64,000 nucleotides of DNA, from contig JAJEKV010000036.1 of NCBI GenBank assembly GCA_021234155.1, positions 60,791 through 124,790 of the forward strand. Reading direction: 5' to 3'. Made by a program: the position numbers and the translations under genes. The notes under the pieces are model-generated. The model worked only from the letters and a program-made list of their open reading frames with translations, made no database searches and was not told the origin of the DNA. How positions within the stretch are numbered: the first letter of the stretch is position 1; every line of letters begins with the position of its first letter. Below are positions 19,757-30,783 of the stretch, piece after piece. The DNA is from Isoetes taiwanensis (lineage: Eukaryota; Streptophyta; Lycopodiopsida; Isoetales; Isoetaceae).

Positions 19757-21171
19757 CCCCACCGGATCCGTGCCAAGCTGTAGGTCTTTTGTCATGATGG
19801 TTACTCGCTTGGCATGGATGGCACATAGGTTTGCATCGCCAAAGAGGGCCACCAAGTAAGCCTCGGCCGCCTCTGAAGTGCTAGAATGGCATGAGTTTGA
19901 AAAGCGAAGGTCCGTCTTAAATTCTTGGGCAATCTCGGACGGACCATTTGGAAAGGAAGTTTTAAATGCGAAGCTTCGGTGGATTTACGGTACTTCCTTA
20001 TCTCGAAGTGCCGCGGTACCCGGGCTTATGCGATGCCTCCTCCTAGGTTGGGGTGCAGCTCGGGTAGAGTCTTCCTGCTGTTAAAGGGATGCAGGGCTTT
20101 TACGGATGATGTTGTCCCGGTTATCCCTGCGACCTTAGCGATTCCTCCTCGAGCCCTAAAGCTGATCCTTATCTTTGAGCACCGGATCTTTGGGGTGTCT
20201 TCTTTTGTCTTCGGCGAGGAACACGGACTTACAGCGGTGGTTTCTCCTGCCGATGCCTTTCTTCCTCTTCCTTCCTCGGTAGCTCCTTCACGGCGGTTGC
20301 CTCTCTTGCTCTCTCCTCGCCCGTCTGCATTTTCTTGATTACGCTCTTGTTCTACCTGCTGCTGATGGATAGTATCCTCTCGAAGCTTAGCAGCCTCCTC
20401 CGTCAACTGTGTTGCCTTCTGTGCTTGTGCTAGGAGAGCTGCCTGCTCCTCTGCTCGCTTTTCCCTGGCTATCCGAATCTCTGTTCTTCTGTTAAGTTCC
20501 AGAAAATAGCGTGGAGGGTTGGCCTGCATATCCAGCTCGACGGCGCGCTGGAATTGATCTGTGAAGAATTCGGGTGTTCCAGCTTCCCAGATAATGCGAT
20601 TAGTTTCCTCCTCATATGAAAAAGCTGGGAGAGTGTAGGATCCCCCATCAAAGAGGCACATCCCGTTTCCTAGATAGCGGTATCCGGAAACTGGGTCATC
20701 AGATGCAAACCAACTGCAGTCTGCGCTTGTGCCATTTGCAAAATGTTTTGGGAGTGTGTTTGTATGGCCTCCAGCCAGATTGCTCGTCCCCTTCGATTGG
20801 AAAGTACCGTGTATACTTTTGGGCGCCATCTTCTGCTCAACTTCGATTATGCGTTTCTTGGATGGCATTAAGCTTGTACCGCGGGCTTCGTTATAGCAAA
20901 AGAGCGGAAAAGGTATCCTAACTCCTTCATAGAAGCGTTTGACAAAGTACTCCAGTAGCTCCTCTGTTTTGGCCTCCTCCTCAGGCGAGGGGTTTGGGCG
21001 TGGCAGCAGTTGAGCCATCAGAGACTCTATAGGGGACTTGGAGTAGCGAGGCTTACGCGAGTAGACTTGCTTGGCTTCCTCCATCCTTGAAAGGCAGGAA
21101 CTAGGTGGCCGGGCGGTGAGAGAGAGAAAGGTGAGGGACGAGGTCTGGCTATGGCGGAGAGAAGCTTCCAA
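19757..21171 (-). CDS. ORF-A: coiled-coil protein with C-terminal histone H3 fold
   Basis: The open frame 21171-20026 (381 codons; a second ATG is at 21084) has an N-terminal domain with [10 protein letters not shown] and [15 protein letters not shown], a charged coiled coil ([17 protein letters not shown] ... [15 protein letters not shown]) and a basic tail ([13 protein letters not shown]). A one-base shift near 20040 leads into a histone H3 core at 20040-19757, with [45 protein letters not shown] and [11 protein letters not shown] in order. Just before EAAEAYL a shifted frame reads HAILALQ, with His and Leu at the positions typical of plant H3.3 (87 and 90). The H3 part has 4-5 single-base shifts. 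It would be a nuclear DNA-binding protein if translated. The same domain order is present in element 2. Host capture is inferred; the role is unknown. Confidence 0.85.
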
Positions 21172-21644
21172 TTCCGGCGGCTATGGCGGCTAGGCGGAGC
21201 TCAAGGAAGCGCTAGGCGTCAAAAAAAAAGTGAAAGAAAAGTTACCTTTGACTAACTTTTAAAATTTTAACCCTAAAAAAAAAAACTTTTTATGAAAAAG
21301 TGGCGGAGCGCATTTTTCGAGGTGGCGGGCACCCCCTACCTCGACGTCGCCACGGGCGCCAGCGGCGTCCGGGTACCCCCTGCCCGCCACTTAGGGTTTT
21401 TTTTTTCAGGTGGCGGGCACCCCTACCCCGAGGTTTCTCTGAGCCGGCGACACCGGGTACCCCCCCCGCCACTTAGGGTTAGGGTTGGGTGCGGGTACAC
21501 CCTCTTAATTACAATTAGACCCCGTTAAAGCAAGCATGGCGGCATCCATTACACCACCCAAAACTCATACTACTCCAAAATCCTCACTCACTAGCTAACG
21601 ATCTATCGAGTTAGTATGTGGCCAGTGCAATAGTTTGGCTTCCC
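21172..21644 (-). other. Leader of element 1 with hairpin repeats
   Basis: Untranslated leader between primer site and ORF-A. At 21300-21475 two copies of a ~105-bp unit each start GTGGCGGGCACCCC and end GCCCGCCAC, so each can fold as a long GC-rich hairpin. Both are followed by TTAGGG-containing tracts. These could serve packaging or dimerisation of the element RNA, but that is a guess. Confidence 0.55.
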
Positions 21645-21663
21645 AGAACCATGCTCGATACCC
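21645..21663 (-). other. Primer binding site of element 1 (degenerate)
   Basis: The minus strand reads GGTATCGAGCATGGTTC just inside the 5' LTR. It matches the initiator tRNA-Met site GGTATCAGAGCC... with single bases missing. Element 2 has a related site at 51411-51427. Confidence 0.65.
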
Positions 21664-21665
21664 TT

Positions 21666-23318
21666 TGTGGCGCTCCACGAACATATCGACCCTCGGACGT
21701 ATACATGCGAGGACTTTCCCCTCCCATGGCGACCAACTTCGCCATGGCGGAGAACCCGTCTATTTCCGGGCCATCTATAATATGATGCGAAAGAAGGGTT
21801 CTGAAAGGGGTCATTCGCCCACGCCTTCAATGGGGCTCCTACGTCGCGAGCGTGGATACAAGGGTTAGCACCGCGGCATAAATCACATATAAATAACCAC
21901 CTCGAAGGGTGGCATATCCATCAAATACCAGCGGCAAAGAATATGCATCTAAACCTAAGAAAACACCCCAAACCCATGGTTCTACCCGGTTCGGACTCGG
22001 TGAGGATCGTGGCGGCTAGGCCTCAAAGAGATCAGCGAGACGAGAATCTTGACATGGCGTTGGCTGGCATAGAACATTGGCTAGGGTTGTCCACTCCATC
22101 CGCCCCCCTCATTGCACACTTTGCGGATGGGTCAATTCACGCTATGGCGTCGCTATAGCCTTCAGGAGCAGCGGGCTCGAGACATCACCTGGCGAGCCTA
22201 CTCGGGGGTTCATGAAGCCCGGTCCGATGAGGCAGGGGAAGCGTCCCCTTCGAGAATCGCAGTGGCTCCATGGGCGAGCTAGAGAATACGTGCGCATCAG
22301 CGACCCCGCATCCGTGCCGACTTACTCACCTAAATCTACTCAAAGTGCAAGGTGCCCCATACGGGTCACACCTTCCCACCAGTGTCGGACCCATACCCGC
22401 CCCTCTCGTGGCCGGCTATCAGGTCTAGCTTCGCTATAGGAGTCGGGGAGCCTTTTATGTTGGTGCAAGACCCCACCTCCACTTCACCCTTTGTGTTCCT
22501 TATGCGGTGCTAAGCCGGTACCATAGCATCTATGACCGGTGGGCTCTTGTGCCTGAGGCCGCATCTAGCGGGATATCTGGGGCTCTATCTAGGAGCATAC
22601 TACAATAAATAGCCTCAGAGGTCTCTACCCCCCTTAATTCCCCATTTCGAGGTAACACTAGGCTAACAACCACCAATCCATCCATTACAAGCGAACCCGA
22701 GAATCGAAATATATAGAGAGAACCTACCTTTACAATCAAGGGTTAGTTCCTCTGAGTAAACACAAAAGAGAATAGACCAACAACCCAAGCGGGTGCCCAG
22801 CGGCGCTTATCCTAGAATTCACAACTACACTAGCCACCCACGTGTTTTATTTCGACCCATTGTCGTTGGGGATCTCCATCTTCTTGATCTTGGTGTTCAA
22901 CCCAGCTACTACGGGTAAAAAGTACTTGGTGCGGTGGTATTTCGGTGGCGGGGGTAAATTTCGGCTCCTGCTCCTTCTTGGGCCAATTTTGGGAGTCAAT
23001 TAGCAATAGGGATGGGGTTGGCGGCCCAATTTGGAAATCCCCATCTTTGCCAATCGAATTAGGCCAGGTGGCGCCTTCCCAAAGCATTTATTGGTCTAAT
23101 TAACCCATTTAATATTAATCCCTAGATTATAGGTTATTATCCTTAATGATTAAATTAGCATAGCTAATTTAATCCCTTCTAGGTCAACCCCCTATGTTAC
23201 AATACCCCATGATGGCGTACCTTTATGGGGTGGCGTGTCGATTACATTTTATAGGTATCCAGGTATAATTACCATATAAATCGTTCATTATCCGAGTATA
23301 AATACGTGGAACGTCACA
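21666..23318 (-). repeat. 5' LTR of element 1 (1653 bp)
   Basis: Begins (plus strand) TGTGGCGCTCC and ends CGTCACA at 23318, next to the target duplication. It is the partner of 9799-11797 and lacks the MITE found there. The element promoter should be here, reading on the minus strand. Confidence 0.93.
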
Positions 23319-23363
23319 CGATCTTTGATTCCAGATTATGGAGACATGCTCTCCCTTTCTTAG
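23319..23363 (+). pseudogene. Tail of the split WW-domain gene
   Basis: The right target duplication (23319-23323) is followed by sequence that, joined to 9798 after removing the element and one duplication, continues the last exon's frame for about 14 codons to a TAG at 23361-23363. This agrees with the short C-terminal tail after the Cys pairs in CFL1-type proteins. The element therefore interrupted the last exon only a few codons before its end. Confidence 0.55.
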
Positions 23364-25060
23364 ATGAACAATCCTTACCCTCCACAATCCAAAGTTGAAC
23401 ATTGGGTGTCTATGGAGATGTAAAGAACAACTGTACTCCAGTCTTGAAGCAGCAAGAGAAGAACGTAGGCCGACCAACATGCAGGAGATTTGTACATGAT
23501 AATGGTATGGTCAGATAGAGCATATGGATGCCTTGGATAATCTGCAGACATTAGAGCTTGAATTGATAAAATAAGAAAATCTGATGCAAAGTTTAGGATC
23601 CGGTTATTGATAAAAATCATTGTTCATGCTCGTTGGTTCATAATTGTATTGTGTTAATATCTTTATTTTGTATCGTGCAATTTGTTGGAAGCCATTTAAC
23701 ACCAAACAAATTCACTGAATGAAGTCTTGGACATTGGCTTAACCAAGGATTCTCATTACTTAGAATGGTTCTATTCCCATGCTTCAGTCCACTTGGACAC
23801 GAAGCAGCATCAACATACAGGATATGAAGATCTGCAGAAATAAAGTGTTCAATGGGTTGCTTGTTTCTAGGTCTACAACTAGACTGCTTTAGAAGCCCTT
23901 GTTTGTTCGCCACTTCAACAATTTCTTAACTTTGCTAACAGTTCAGAACAGAGTCTAACTCCTGTGCCGCCGACCAACTACTATTTGGTATAAGGTACAA
24001 GACAACTGCTACAAAACAAGATCTATCTACCATATAGTATGAGATGCAAGACAACTGCTACAAAACAAGATCTATCGAGAGATTCTGTGGTCCTTAAGCC
24101 GACAGACAAAACATAATTACTTTGGCAATTTGTATTAGTTGCATATTTGGTTTTCTGGGGAAATTTGCAAAGCTTTGAATAAGCTTAAAATCATCTGTAT
24201 TTTCTATGTGCCCTAGCTGCAAAGACAGAATCAAATATTTCATGAGCTGGAATCTGTTCCCCTTTTTTGCGAAGTGGAGAGAATCAACTTAGATGAGCTT
24301 TGTCCTACGATTTCAAGAGGCTCCATGATAATTTTTCCCTACATCATCGCATATTTTACAGATAATTGCCCAACCTTGATTGAAAGTTGGTATTTTGCAG
24401 ATTCCCATTGGGCTTTCCGAGTTTGGCCAGGAAGAATCCAAGATGGCAGCAAATCGCATGGCAACCAGGTCCTTCCTCCTAAGGTTTCATGATTTTGCCC
24501 TGCACATAGGACTAGAGGTTTAGGTTTGACAGGGATGTAGGTTACAACCTCTGTTTTTATGCATGCATTTGGGTGGCCTTTTGTTTGAAATTATTTTCTC
24601 AGTTTAGGCTTAGCGTGATTTAGCTGAATTATGTTGAAAATTAGTTGCTTGTGTCTTTTCAAGAAAGTCTCGTCACTTCCAACTTCAAGTGCAGTGGACA
24701 CTCAGCCTGCCGTAACCTGCTGCAGTCTTGTCTGCTAACTTTTTCGTATTTTGTTTGGTGGGTAATGCCTAATTATCTAGTTCTTTCTTATTGTAACTTC
24801 TATTTTTAAGATACTTGTTTGAGGATTTCTTATTACGCTTATTTACGATATCGTGTTACGCATATGTAGGTTTTTGCAGGCAGCTCAATTGGGTGGAAGG
24901 ATACATTTGTTGCTTATGAAGCCCAAGGGTTTTGAGAGTCCTTAGGCACAACTTAAACAATAGTATAGAGTTTATTCTTGAATTCGTTCACTACTTGCGG
25001 CAAAAGAAATGATATGCAATTAGGAAGACAAGTTCTGTCTCACGCAGAGTGACCACTATA
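23364..25060. other. Non-coding stretch
   Basis: Presumably the 3' flank of the split WW gene, then unrelated sequence. A ~54-bp unit occurs twice at 23985-24082 (shared CAAGACAACTGCTACAAAAC). Short open frames at 23638-23913 and 24274-24492 have no recognisable domain. I see no gene. Confidence 0.5.
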
Positions 25061-25061
25061 T

Positions 25062-26363
25062 TTATCTCAATGTTATTCAAGCATGCACAATGGCATGAAC
25101 CCTTCCTCATGGCAGGCTGATTCACCAATGGATAGCTAGAAACATTTTACCTGGTGTTGTAGTTGGGACAGCCCTGACTGATATGTATGGTAAATGCGGC
25201 AGCCTCGAAGAGGCATTCAGAATTTTTGGTGCAATGCCAAGTAGAAATGTGGTGTCATGGGACGCGATGATCACAGCATATAGCCAACATGGGAAAGATA
25301 ATCTTGCCGGGATACATTTATAGGCAGTCTGAGGAAGTTTTCATAATAAAACCAAATGAAGTTATATTTTCTAGCATACTTAAGTCTTGTGCTAGCATAG
25401 GAGAGTTAGAGCATGGTAGGATTATCCATGAGAGTATGATGGACCGATTGTTTCAAAGGCGGCGTTGTAGTAGCCAATTCCTTATTGACATGTATGCCAA
25501 ATGTGGTATCTATTTGGATGCATTTTATATGTTTGATAAAATCTTTGAACCGCTGATGTTGTTTCTGGAATACAATGATCTTTGGATGTGCACAACATGA
25601 TGAATCTATTCTTGCTCTAGAGTTTTTTCGATGAAATCTGCAGTGAGGGTGTAAAACCGAAAAGCTTGACAACATTTTGCGTTGTATTGAAAGCATGTGG
25701 TAACATAGGAGCCATAGAGCAGGGCAAGTTCATTCATGGATTGATCGTTAATAATGGTGGTCAATTTGATGTGGCCATTGCAAATGCCCTTGTTGACATG
25801 TATGCAAGATGTGGAAATTTAGAGAGGGCAAAATGGACATTCGATAAATTTCGATCCACGATGTCAAGTTATGGAATGCAATGATCGCGACATATCATAA
25901 CATGGCGAAACCCTTGTTGCTCAAAAATATTTTCGAGCAATGCAAATGAATGCCATCTGCCAAATGACATGTCATTTACTAATATCCTTATCGCATCTTG
26001 TGAAACGAGGTTTGGTGGATGTTGGTCTTTGGTATTTCAAATTTATAAGAGAGCACAATAACATTGCGACAAGCCCGACATACATTTTGCAAGCATTCGC
26101 GATATTCTAGGGCGAAATTTGGACATCTTAGTGAGGCCGAGAAGATTTATTGGAGGCCTCAATCGAGCCTAATATTATTGCTTGGAAATCTCTGCTAAAT
26201 GCTTGCAAGTTGCATGGAAATGTAGAGATAGGAAGGCACTGCTTTGACCAACTTGTCTGTTTAGATCAGCAATGTGATGCTGGTTATGTACTTATGTCAA
26301 ACGTTTATGCTGATTATGCTTAGAGAGCTGCTGAAAAGTTCAAGGAGTCTTCAAGTTCCTAAA
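25062..26363 (+). pseudogene. PPR protein gene, decayed (PLS type)
   Basis: Reading through several frames gives PPR repeats typical of plant organelle RNA-editing factors: VVVGTALTDMYGKCGSLEEA, RNVVSWDAMITAYSQHG, LKSCASIGELEHGRIIHE, VLKACGNIGAIEQGKFIHG and ANALVDMYARCGNLERA. An E-domain-like end (SLLNACKLHGNVEIGR, YVLMSNVYA) follows near 26180-26310. At least five stops or shifts break it, and the repeat around 25900-26100 is badly eroded. No start codon or DYW domain was found. The intact gene would have bound organelle RNA. Confidence 0.85.
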
Positions 26364-26899
26364 CTGTAGTGATCATTGATTATCTGCATTACCTTCAGCT
26401 CACCTTCCAAACAAGCTTATCTTCTCAACAACCATTCTATTGTCTCATAACCTCCATTCCAAAAACCAACCAACGTTCTTTTTTCATCAAATCTTCAATA
26501 ACACCATAACAAGGACATAACCCCCTGTTGGCTGATACATTGTATACATAAAAGGAAGTAATCTATGAGGTATTTCATTGCACCTTTGTGGAGCATCAAA
26601 TAAGGGTTTTTGCTGGTGATTTTCCTTTGAAAAACAAGCCTTGCGTTATATGTACACACAATCGCCCCAGCAAATATTAAGTTCTATATATCATAGCGTT
26701 TACAAGACAAGCCCGAAAATTTTGAGCTGTATAGCCTACATGCAATCTCTAATTAAAATTTCCCACCTTTAGTGTCGTTTTATAGAATTAAAATATTCTT
26801 CATTTCCATCGTCTAAATGAACATGCTCAAGCAATCTTTTAAATGTAGCATATGTTGGTGCGGTGAGAACATGATGGGAACATTTGTGAACATCTCAAT
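26364..26899. other. Non-coding flank of hAT insertion
   Basis: AT-rich sequence with no recognisable gene. It ends at the 8-bp target duplication of the hAT element. Confidence 0.5.
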
Positions 26900-26907
26900 A
26901 TCTACAC
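26900..26907. other. hAT target duplication, left
   Basis: ATCTACAC, repeated exactly at 30784-30791 on the far side of the element. Eight bases is the hAT length. Confidence 0.95.
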
Positions 26908-27279
26908 CAGGGATAGGTTCAATACGCTGTATGTTTTATACGGAATACGTATGAATTGTATGATATGGCACATATTTGCGGTATAAAACGTAAAAAATAC
27001 TGCAAAAAAAAATTCCGGCGTCGGAAGATTTTTGCGTACGCGAAAACAACGTGAAAGCGTACGCGAAAATTTACCGGCGTATCTTAAAATGATGAAAACC
27101 GGCGCCTTGACGCAAAAAAAAAAAAAAAAGCCTAACCTCGTGTGGCGCTTTATCTTGAAGCCTAGACTATCCACGTGTCTTAAAATTTGACGTGGACTTT
27201 TCTAACCCATTGGATCTTGATCTAAAAAATTGTGGGGTTGAGAAAATTAGCCTCGAACCGTTGCCTCGCCCGGTTCGTA

Positions 27280-27990
27280 CTATTCTCTACTCCCTACTCT
27301 GTCCATATCCCAATCCTGATGAAAATGAGTCGAATGCTGAACGCCAACATCGTTTTCGTGCCATGGATGCCTTTCGATCAGAAGCTTGGTCATTTTCTGC
27401 ATCTCCACTAGAAGCCTACTTCCCCACAGGTCGCTGTCCTTAGATCTCCTAAAATCCCAAAAAAGATTTCCCAGAACTACAAAATAATCTGCCACGCCAT
27501 ACCTCCGCCAGAAAAAACTATTCTCCAGTCATTTTACAAGCTCAATCCCAAGCCCATCCTTCTGCTCTTTAGTCGCATTGTAATTAAAATGCCATCTCAT
27601 TACATCCAATCCGCCGTAATACAGCATATAGAACAGAGATGCTTCTCCTGGGTTGCTTGTCAGGCAAGAATATCTCCTCATTGCATATTGGTGGGTCTTG
27701 TACCATTTTCTTTGTGGTACTAGAAACCCTTTGCTTATTGATACCTATTTTCCCATGCCGGAATTGAAAAAATATGCACACAGATTTGTCCATGGCAGCA
27801 GCATGTCGCATCTGTCCATCAGATCATCATTGAAAATGGGCGACAGATCATACATGTATTTGTATCGGCCTTCCCAGGTATTTTCCTTTGCACAGATGTC
27901 TAGCTTTTCAAGCAAGCTCTGATCTTGCTTCTCCATCAGGAGCTCTTTGGCAGATGCCTCTCTATGTTTTGATTTCAAGCAAAATCATGC
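27280..27990 (-). pseudogene. Exostosin-family (GT47) fragment captured in hAT
   Basis: The minus strand encodes YMYDLSPIFNDDLMDRCDML, NLCAYFFNSGMGK and, one frame over, KWYKTHQYA, SCLTS, YYGGLDVMRWHFN, DYFVVLGNLFWDFRRS and EMQKMTKLLIERHPWHENDVGV. This is the order and wording of plant GT47 xyloglucan galactosyltransferases of the MUR3/XLT2 kind, Golgi enzymes of cell-wall synthesis. Only the central part of the catalytic domain is present, and there are two frame shifts. It lies wholly inside the hAT element, so it is a captured fragment and not a resident gene. Confidence 0.85.
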
Positions 27991-28860
27991 ATCTCTGAGA
28001 TTTTGAGCATCCGATTCAGGTAAACATGGTCTCCTTTCAACCATATTAGGTATGTTGCATAATCTGTTGGATATTGTAGTGTAAATTTTTGCCATTGATC
28101 AGGCGAACAAAATAGATGAGAAAAAATGATTTTGCCCTTTGCTTTTAGTTCAGCTACAGTGTTGGAAAAGAAATATACTTACAAATAGCAACATAACAAT
28201 GATGGATTTTGCTTCTTTAAAACCCGTCAGTTTATGGCAAAGTCCCCTTCGTTAGATTCTCCAATTTCAGATAAAGCCAAGAAAAGTACTTTGACCGTCA
28301 AGTTCTAATGCTTCTCAGAAAATACCTTAGCTTTTGGAGCAGTTGAACGAGCAGAGCAGGTCACAATGCTGAATGCAAAACTCACGCCTAGAGTTCGGTT
28401 CCATATGATTTCATATAGATAATGGAATTGTCTATGCCAGTAGAAGATGTTGTAGCCATGCTTGTCTTTGAAGCAAACATATATAATTAGGCTTGAGTCA
28501 TTCTATTGTGTGACACTAAAATGTCTGCATTATCGAGAACCAGAATAATGAGCAATTACCAAGCTACAAAGCTTGGTTGAGGAGAGTAGATATTTAATAA
28601 TCTACCTGTAGAAATGTATGGCAAAGTCAACTCTAGGTCATGGACTTGGCACGTCAAAATGCGTATGTAAATTGCTTGTTCTTTGATCACTTATGTAGCT
28701 GCTGGGACCAAATGCTAATTATATTATTGGAGCATACATTTTTATACATAGGAATAGGATGATTTCCTGGCCTCACTGTGGCAATAGCATTCAACCATTT
28801 GCAGCCTACCGAGCAAAGCGCATGTTTTGAATTTTATGCCCACCTTTTGTAGAAGTGCAC
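27991..28860. other. hAT interior without recognisable gene
   Basis: Sequence of unknown origin between the two captured fragments. It may be intron or flank of either donor gene. I see no domain. Confidence 0.45.
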
Positions 28861-28861
28861 A

Positions 28862-29952
28862 AGAAGCCCGCCTGGCATGAATGTATGTGCAATCCGGGAA
28901 CATAGACCATGCTCATCAGTTATTCCGTAGGATGCAATCAAGGGATGTAGTTTCGTGGAACATAATCATATCAGGATATGCACATCATGGAAAATTTAAG
29001 GAGGTATTTTCTCTGTTTAAAAACATACATGCAATCTGAAGGTTTGACACCATTTAATGTTACATTTGTGACCGTCCTGAATGCTTGTGGTGTAGAACTA
29101 TTGGGACAAGGCAAATATCTTCATGCACGTATTGTTCAATTTGGACGCAAATTAGATCTATTTGTGGGAAGTGCACTCGTTAATATGCATTTTAAATGTG
29201 GAAGCATAGAGGATGCTATGCAGCTGTTTGATGGCATGCCTATAAGGGATATTGTTGTGTGGAACACATTATTTGGTGGATATGCCCAAACTGGGAATGT
29301 CCAAGATGATTAAGTTATTTTCTCAAATGCGACAAGAATCAACAAAACCAAGTATTTCTACATATCTCAGCATTCTTAGTGTCTGTGCACATGTGGGAGC
29401 ACTTCAACATGGAAGATGGCTGCATGCTAACACTTTAACAGATTTGCTCGAGTCAAATACAAAGGTTGTTGGAGCATTCCTGTTGAATTTTACGCCAATT
29501 GTAAGTCCATGGAAAATGCCGTCCAAGTTTTTAAACATGATGCATGCTCATGATTTATGGTCTTGGAGCATAATGATTGCAGGATATTGCCAACTTGGTC
29601 AAGATGAGGATGCATTAATGCTCTTTGGCAGAATGCAACTAGAAGCCATAGAGCCAAATGAAATGATATTTGCTACAGTTGTCAGTGCATGTGCCAACCT
29701 AGCAGTTTTGGAGAAAGAAAACAGGTTCTTACTAGTATTCTTAAGCATAAATATGAGTCAGATGTTGTTATAGCCAGTGCACTTGTCCAAATCTATGCAA
29801 ACTGTGGTAAAATGGAAGATGCTTACAGAGTGTTTGATGGGATGCAGGATCAAGATATTCTGTCATGGAATACAATCATCAGATGTCATGCCTGCCAAGG
29901 AGATGCCTTGGAAGCTTACCAGTTGTTTCAAAAAATGCAACAAGTGTTATGA
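28862..29952 (+). pseudogene. PPR fragment captured in hAT
   Basis: About ten PPR motifs follow one another in three overlapping frames: RDVVSWNIIISGYAHHGKF, VTVLNACGVELLGQGKYLHA, VGSALVNMHFKCGSIEDA, PIRDIVVWNTLFGGYAQTG, ILSVCAHVGALQHGRWLHA, VVSACANLAVLEK and ALVQIYANCGKMEDA. Shifts occur near 29300, 29500 and 29700, and the frame ends TGA at 29950-29952 before any E or DYW domain. It lies inside the hAT element, so it is a captured 5'/central piece of a PLS-type PPR gene. It differs in sequence from the PPR remnant at 25-26.4 kb. Confidence 0.85.
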
Positions 29953-30783
29953 GTCAATATGGTGCCATTCAAGCAACATTAGAGCATTATGCTTGCTTAA
30001 CTATATGACCTCATTACAAATAATAGAACAAAATAGAACAGGTTCACTATATGACCTAAAAAACTTTGATAACAACTTTGGGTATCCATCTATGCACTAA
30101 TTTGAAAGAGGATAATAACAAGTCTACCATAAACAAATACATCACCTCATTTGCAAATGGGTTTATCATATTTCATTTAGAGAATATTATTAGTTTCTTT
30201 GTCCTTAAAATGTAATTAATCTATTTAATCAAATTTTTAGTCTAGCCTTCAATGATAAATAGTTTGTCTGGTATATGCTTTCCCAATGAGAAACTAAATC
30301 CAGCCTAATACTGCCCAAGCCTACTGTTGCGCCTTTTTGCTAGTTTTTTTTTTTTTTCGGCGTGCAGCGAAACCTTATCTTTCGCGTCCTTGAAAGTATT
30401 TTACCGGCGTGCAGCGATCTGAAAAAAGAAGCGTCTGTGAGAAATTCAAAAAATAAAAAAAATAAAATAAAATAAAAAAAAAAAATTGAATTTGGCGTCG
30501 CGAATTCTTACATATCGCATATCGTGAAAATACTTTCGGCGTCGCAGCGATCTGAAGGTTTAGCGTCTGTGATATTTTTTTTCTTCGTTAAGCGTCGCGG
30601 TTTTTCTTGTTGCATGGCGCGAAAAATTTTCAGCGTGCGGCTTTGGCGTTGTTTTGGCGTCTGCGAAATTTGTTTTCGACGTGAGGGTTTTAATACGTTA
30701 AATACGTATTTTATTAAAAAATATGTATTTTTTTGCTTCATACGTCAGGAATTTGAATTTTGTACGTATAGAACCTATCCCTG

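Larger units (their letters stand above)
9799..23318 (-). mobile_element. Ty3/gypsy chromovirus with histone-H3 ORF (element 1)
   Basis: A 13.5-kb LTR retrotransposon on the minus strand, flanked by the 5-bp duplication CGATC. Order in its own sense: 5' LTR (23318-21666), initiator-Met primer site, leader, ORF-A with a C-terminal histone H3 fold, ORF-B, ORF-C, gag, protease, RT, RNase H, integrase, chromodomain, a 650-bp untranslated region, purine tract and 3' LTR (11797-9799). The protease-RT-RNase H-integrase order and the terminal chromodomain place it among gypsy chromoviruses. The extra ~4-kb module before gag is not part of the normal chromovirus plan. Many one-base indels break the frames. 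Insertion disrupted a WW-domain gene. Confidence 0.95.
26908..30783. mobile_element. Non-autonomous hAT element carrying gene fragments
   Basis: It begins CAGGGATAGGTTC and ends with the reverse complement of the same 13 bases, flanked by the perfect 8-bp duplication ATCTACAC. CAGGG termini plus an 8-bp duplication define hAT. The ends (26908-27190 and 30330-30783) are full of short GCGT-containing repeats. The interior has no transposase but holds a GT47 exostosin fragment (minus) and a PPR fragment (plus). This is the pattern of gene-capturing pack-type transposons. A 608-bp element with homologous ends lies at 43282-43889. Confidence 0.92.

Noticed and set aside
19757-20040. Histone H3 as a resident host gene or pseudogene that element 1 jumped into
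   Set aside because: It lies well inside the element, in the element's orientation, fused to ORF-A, and the same arrangement is present in element 2.
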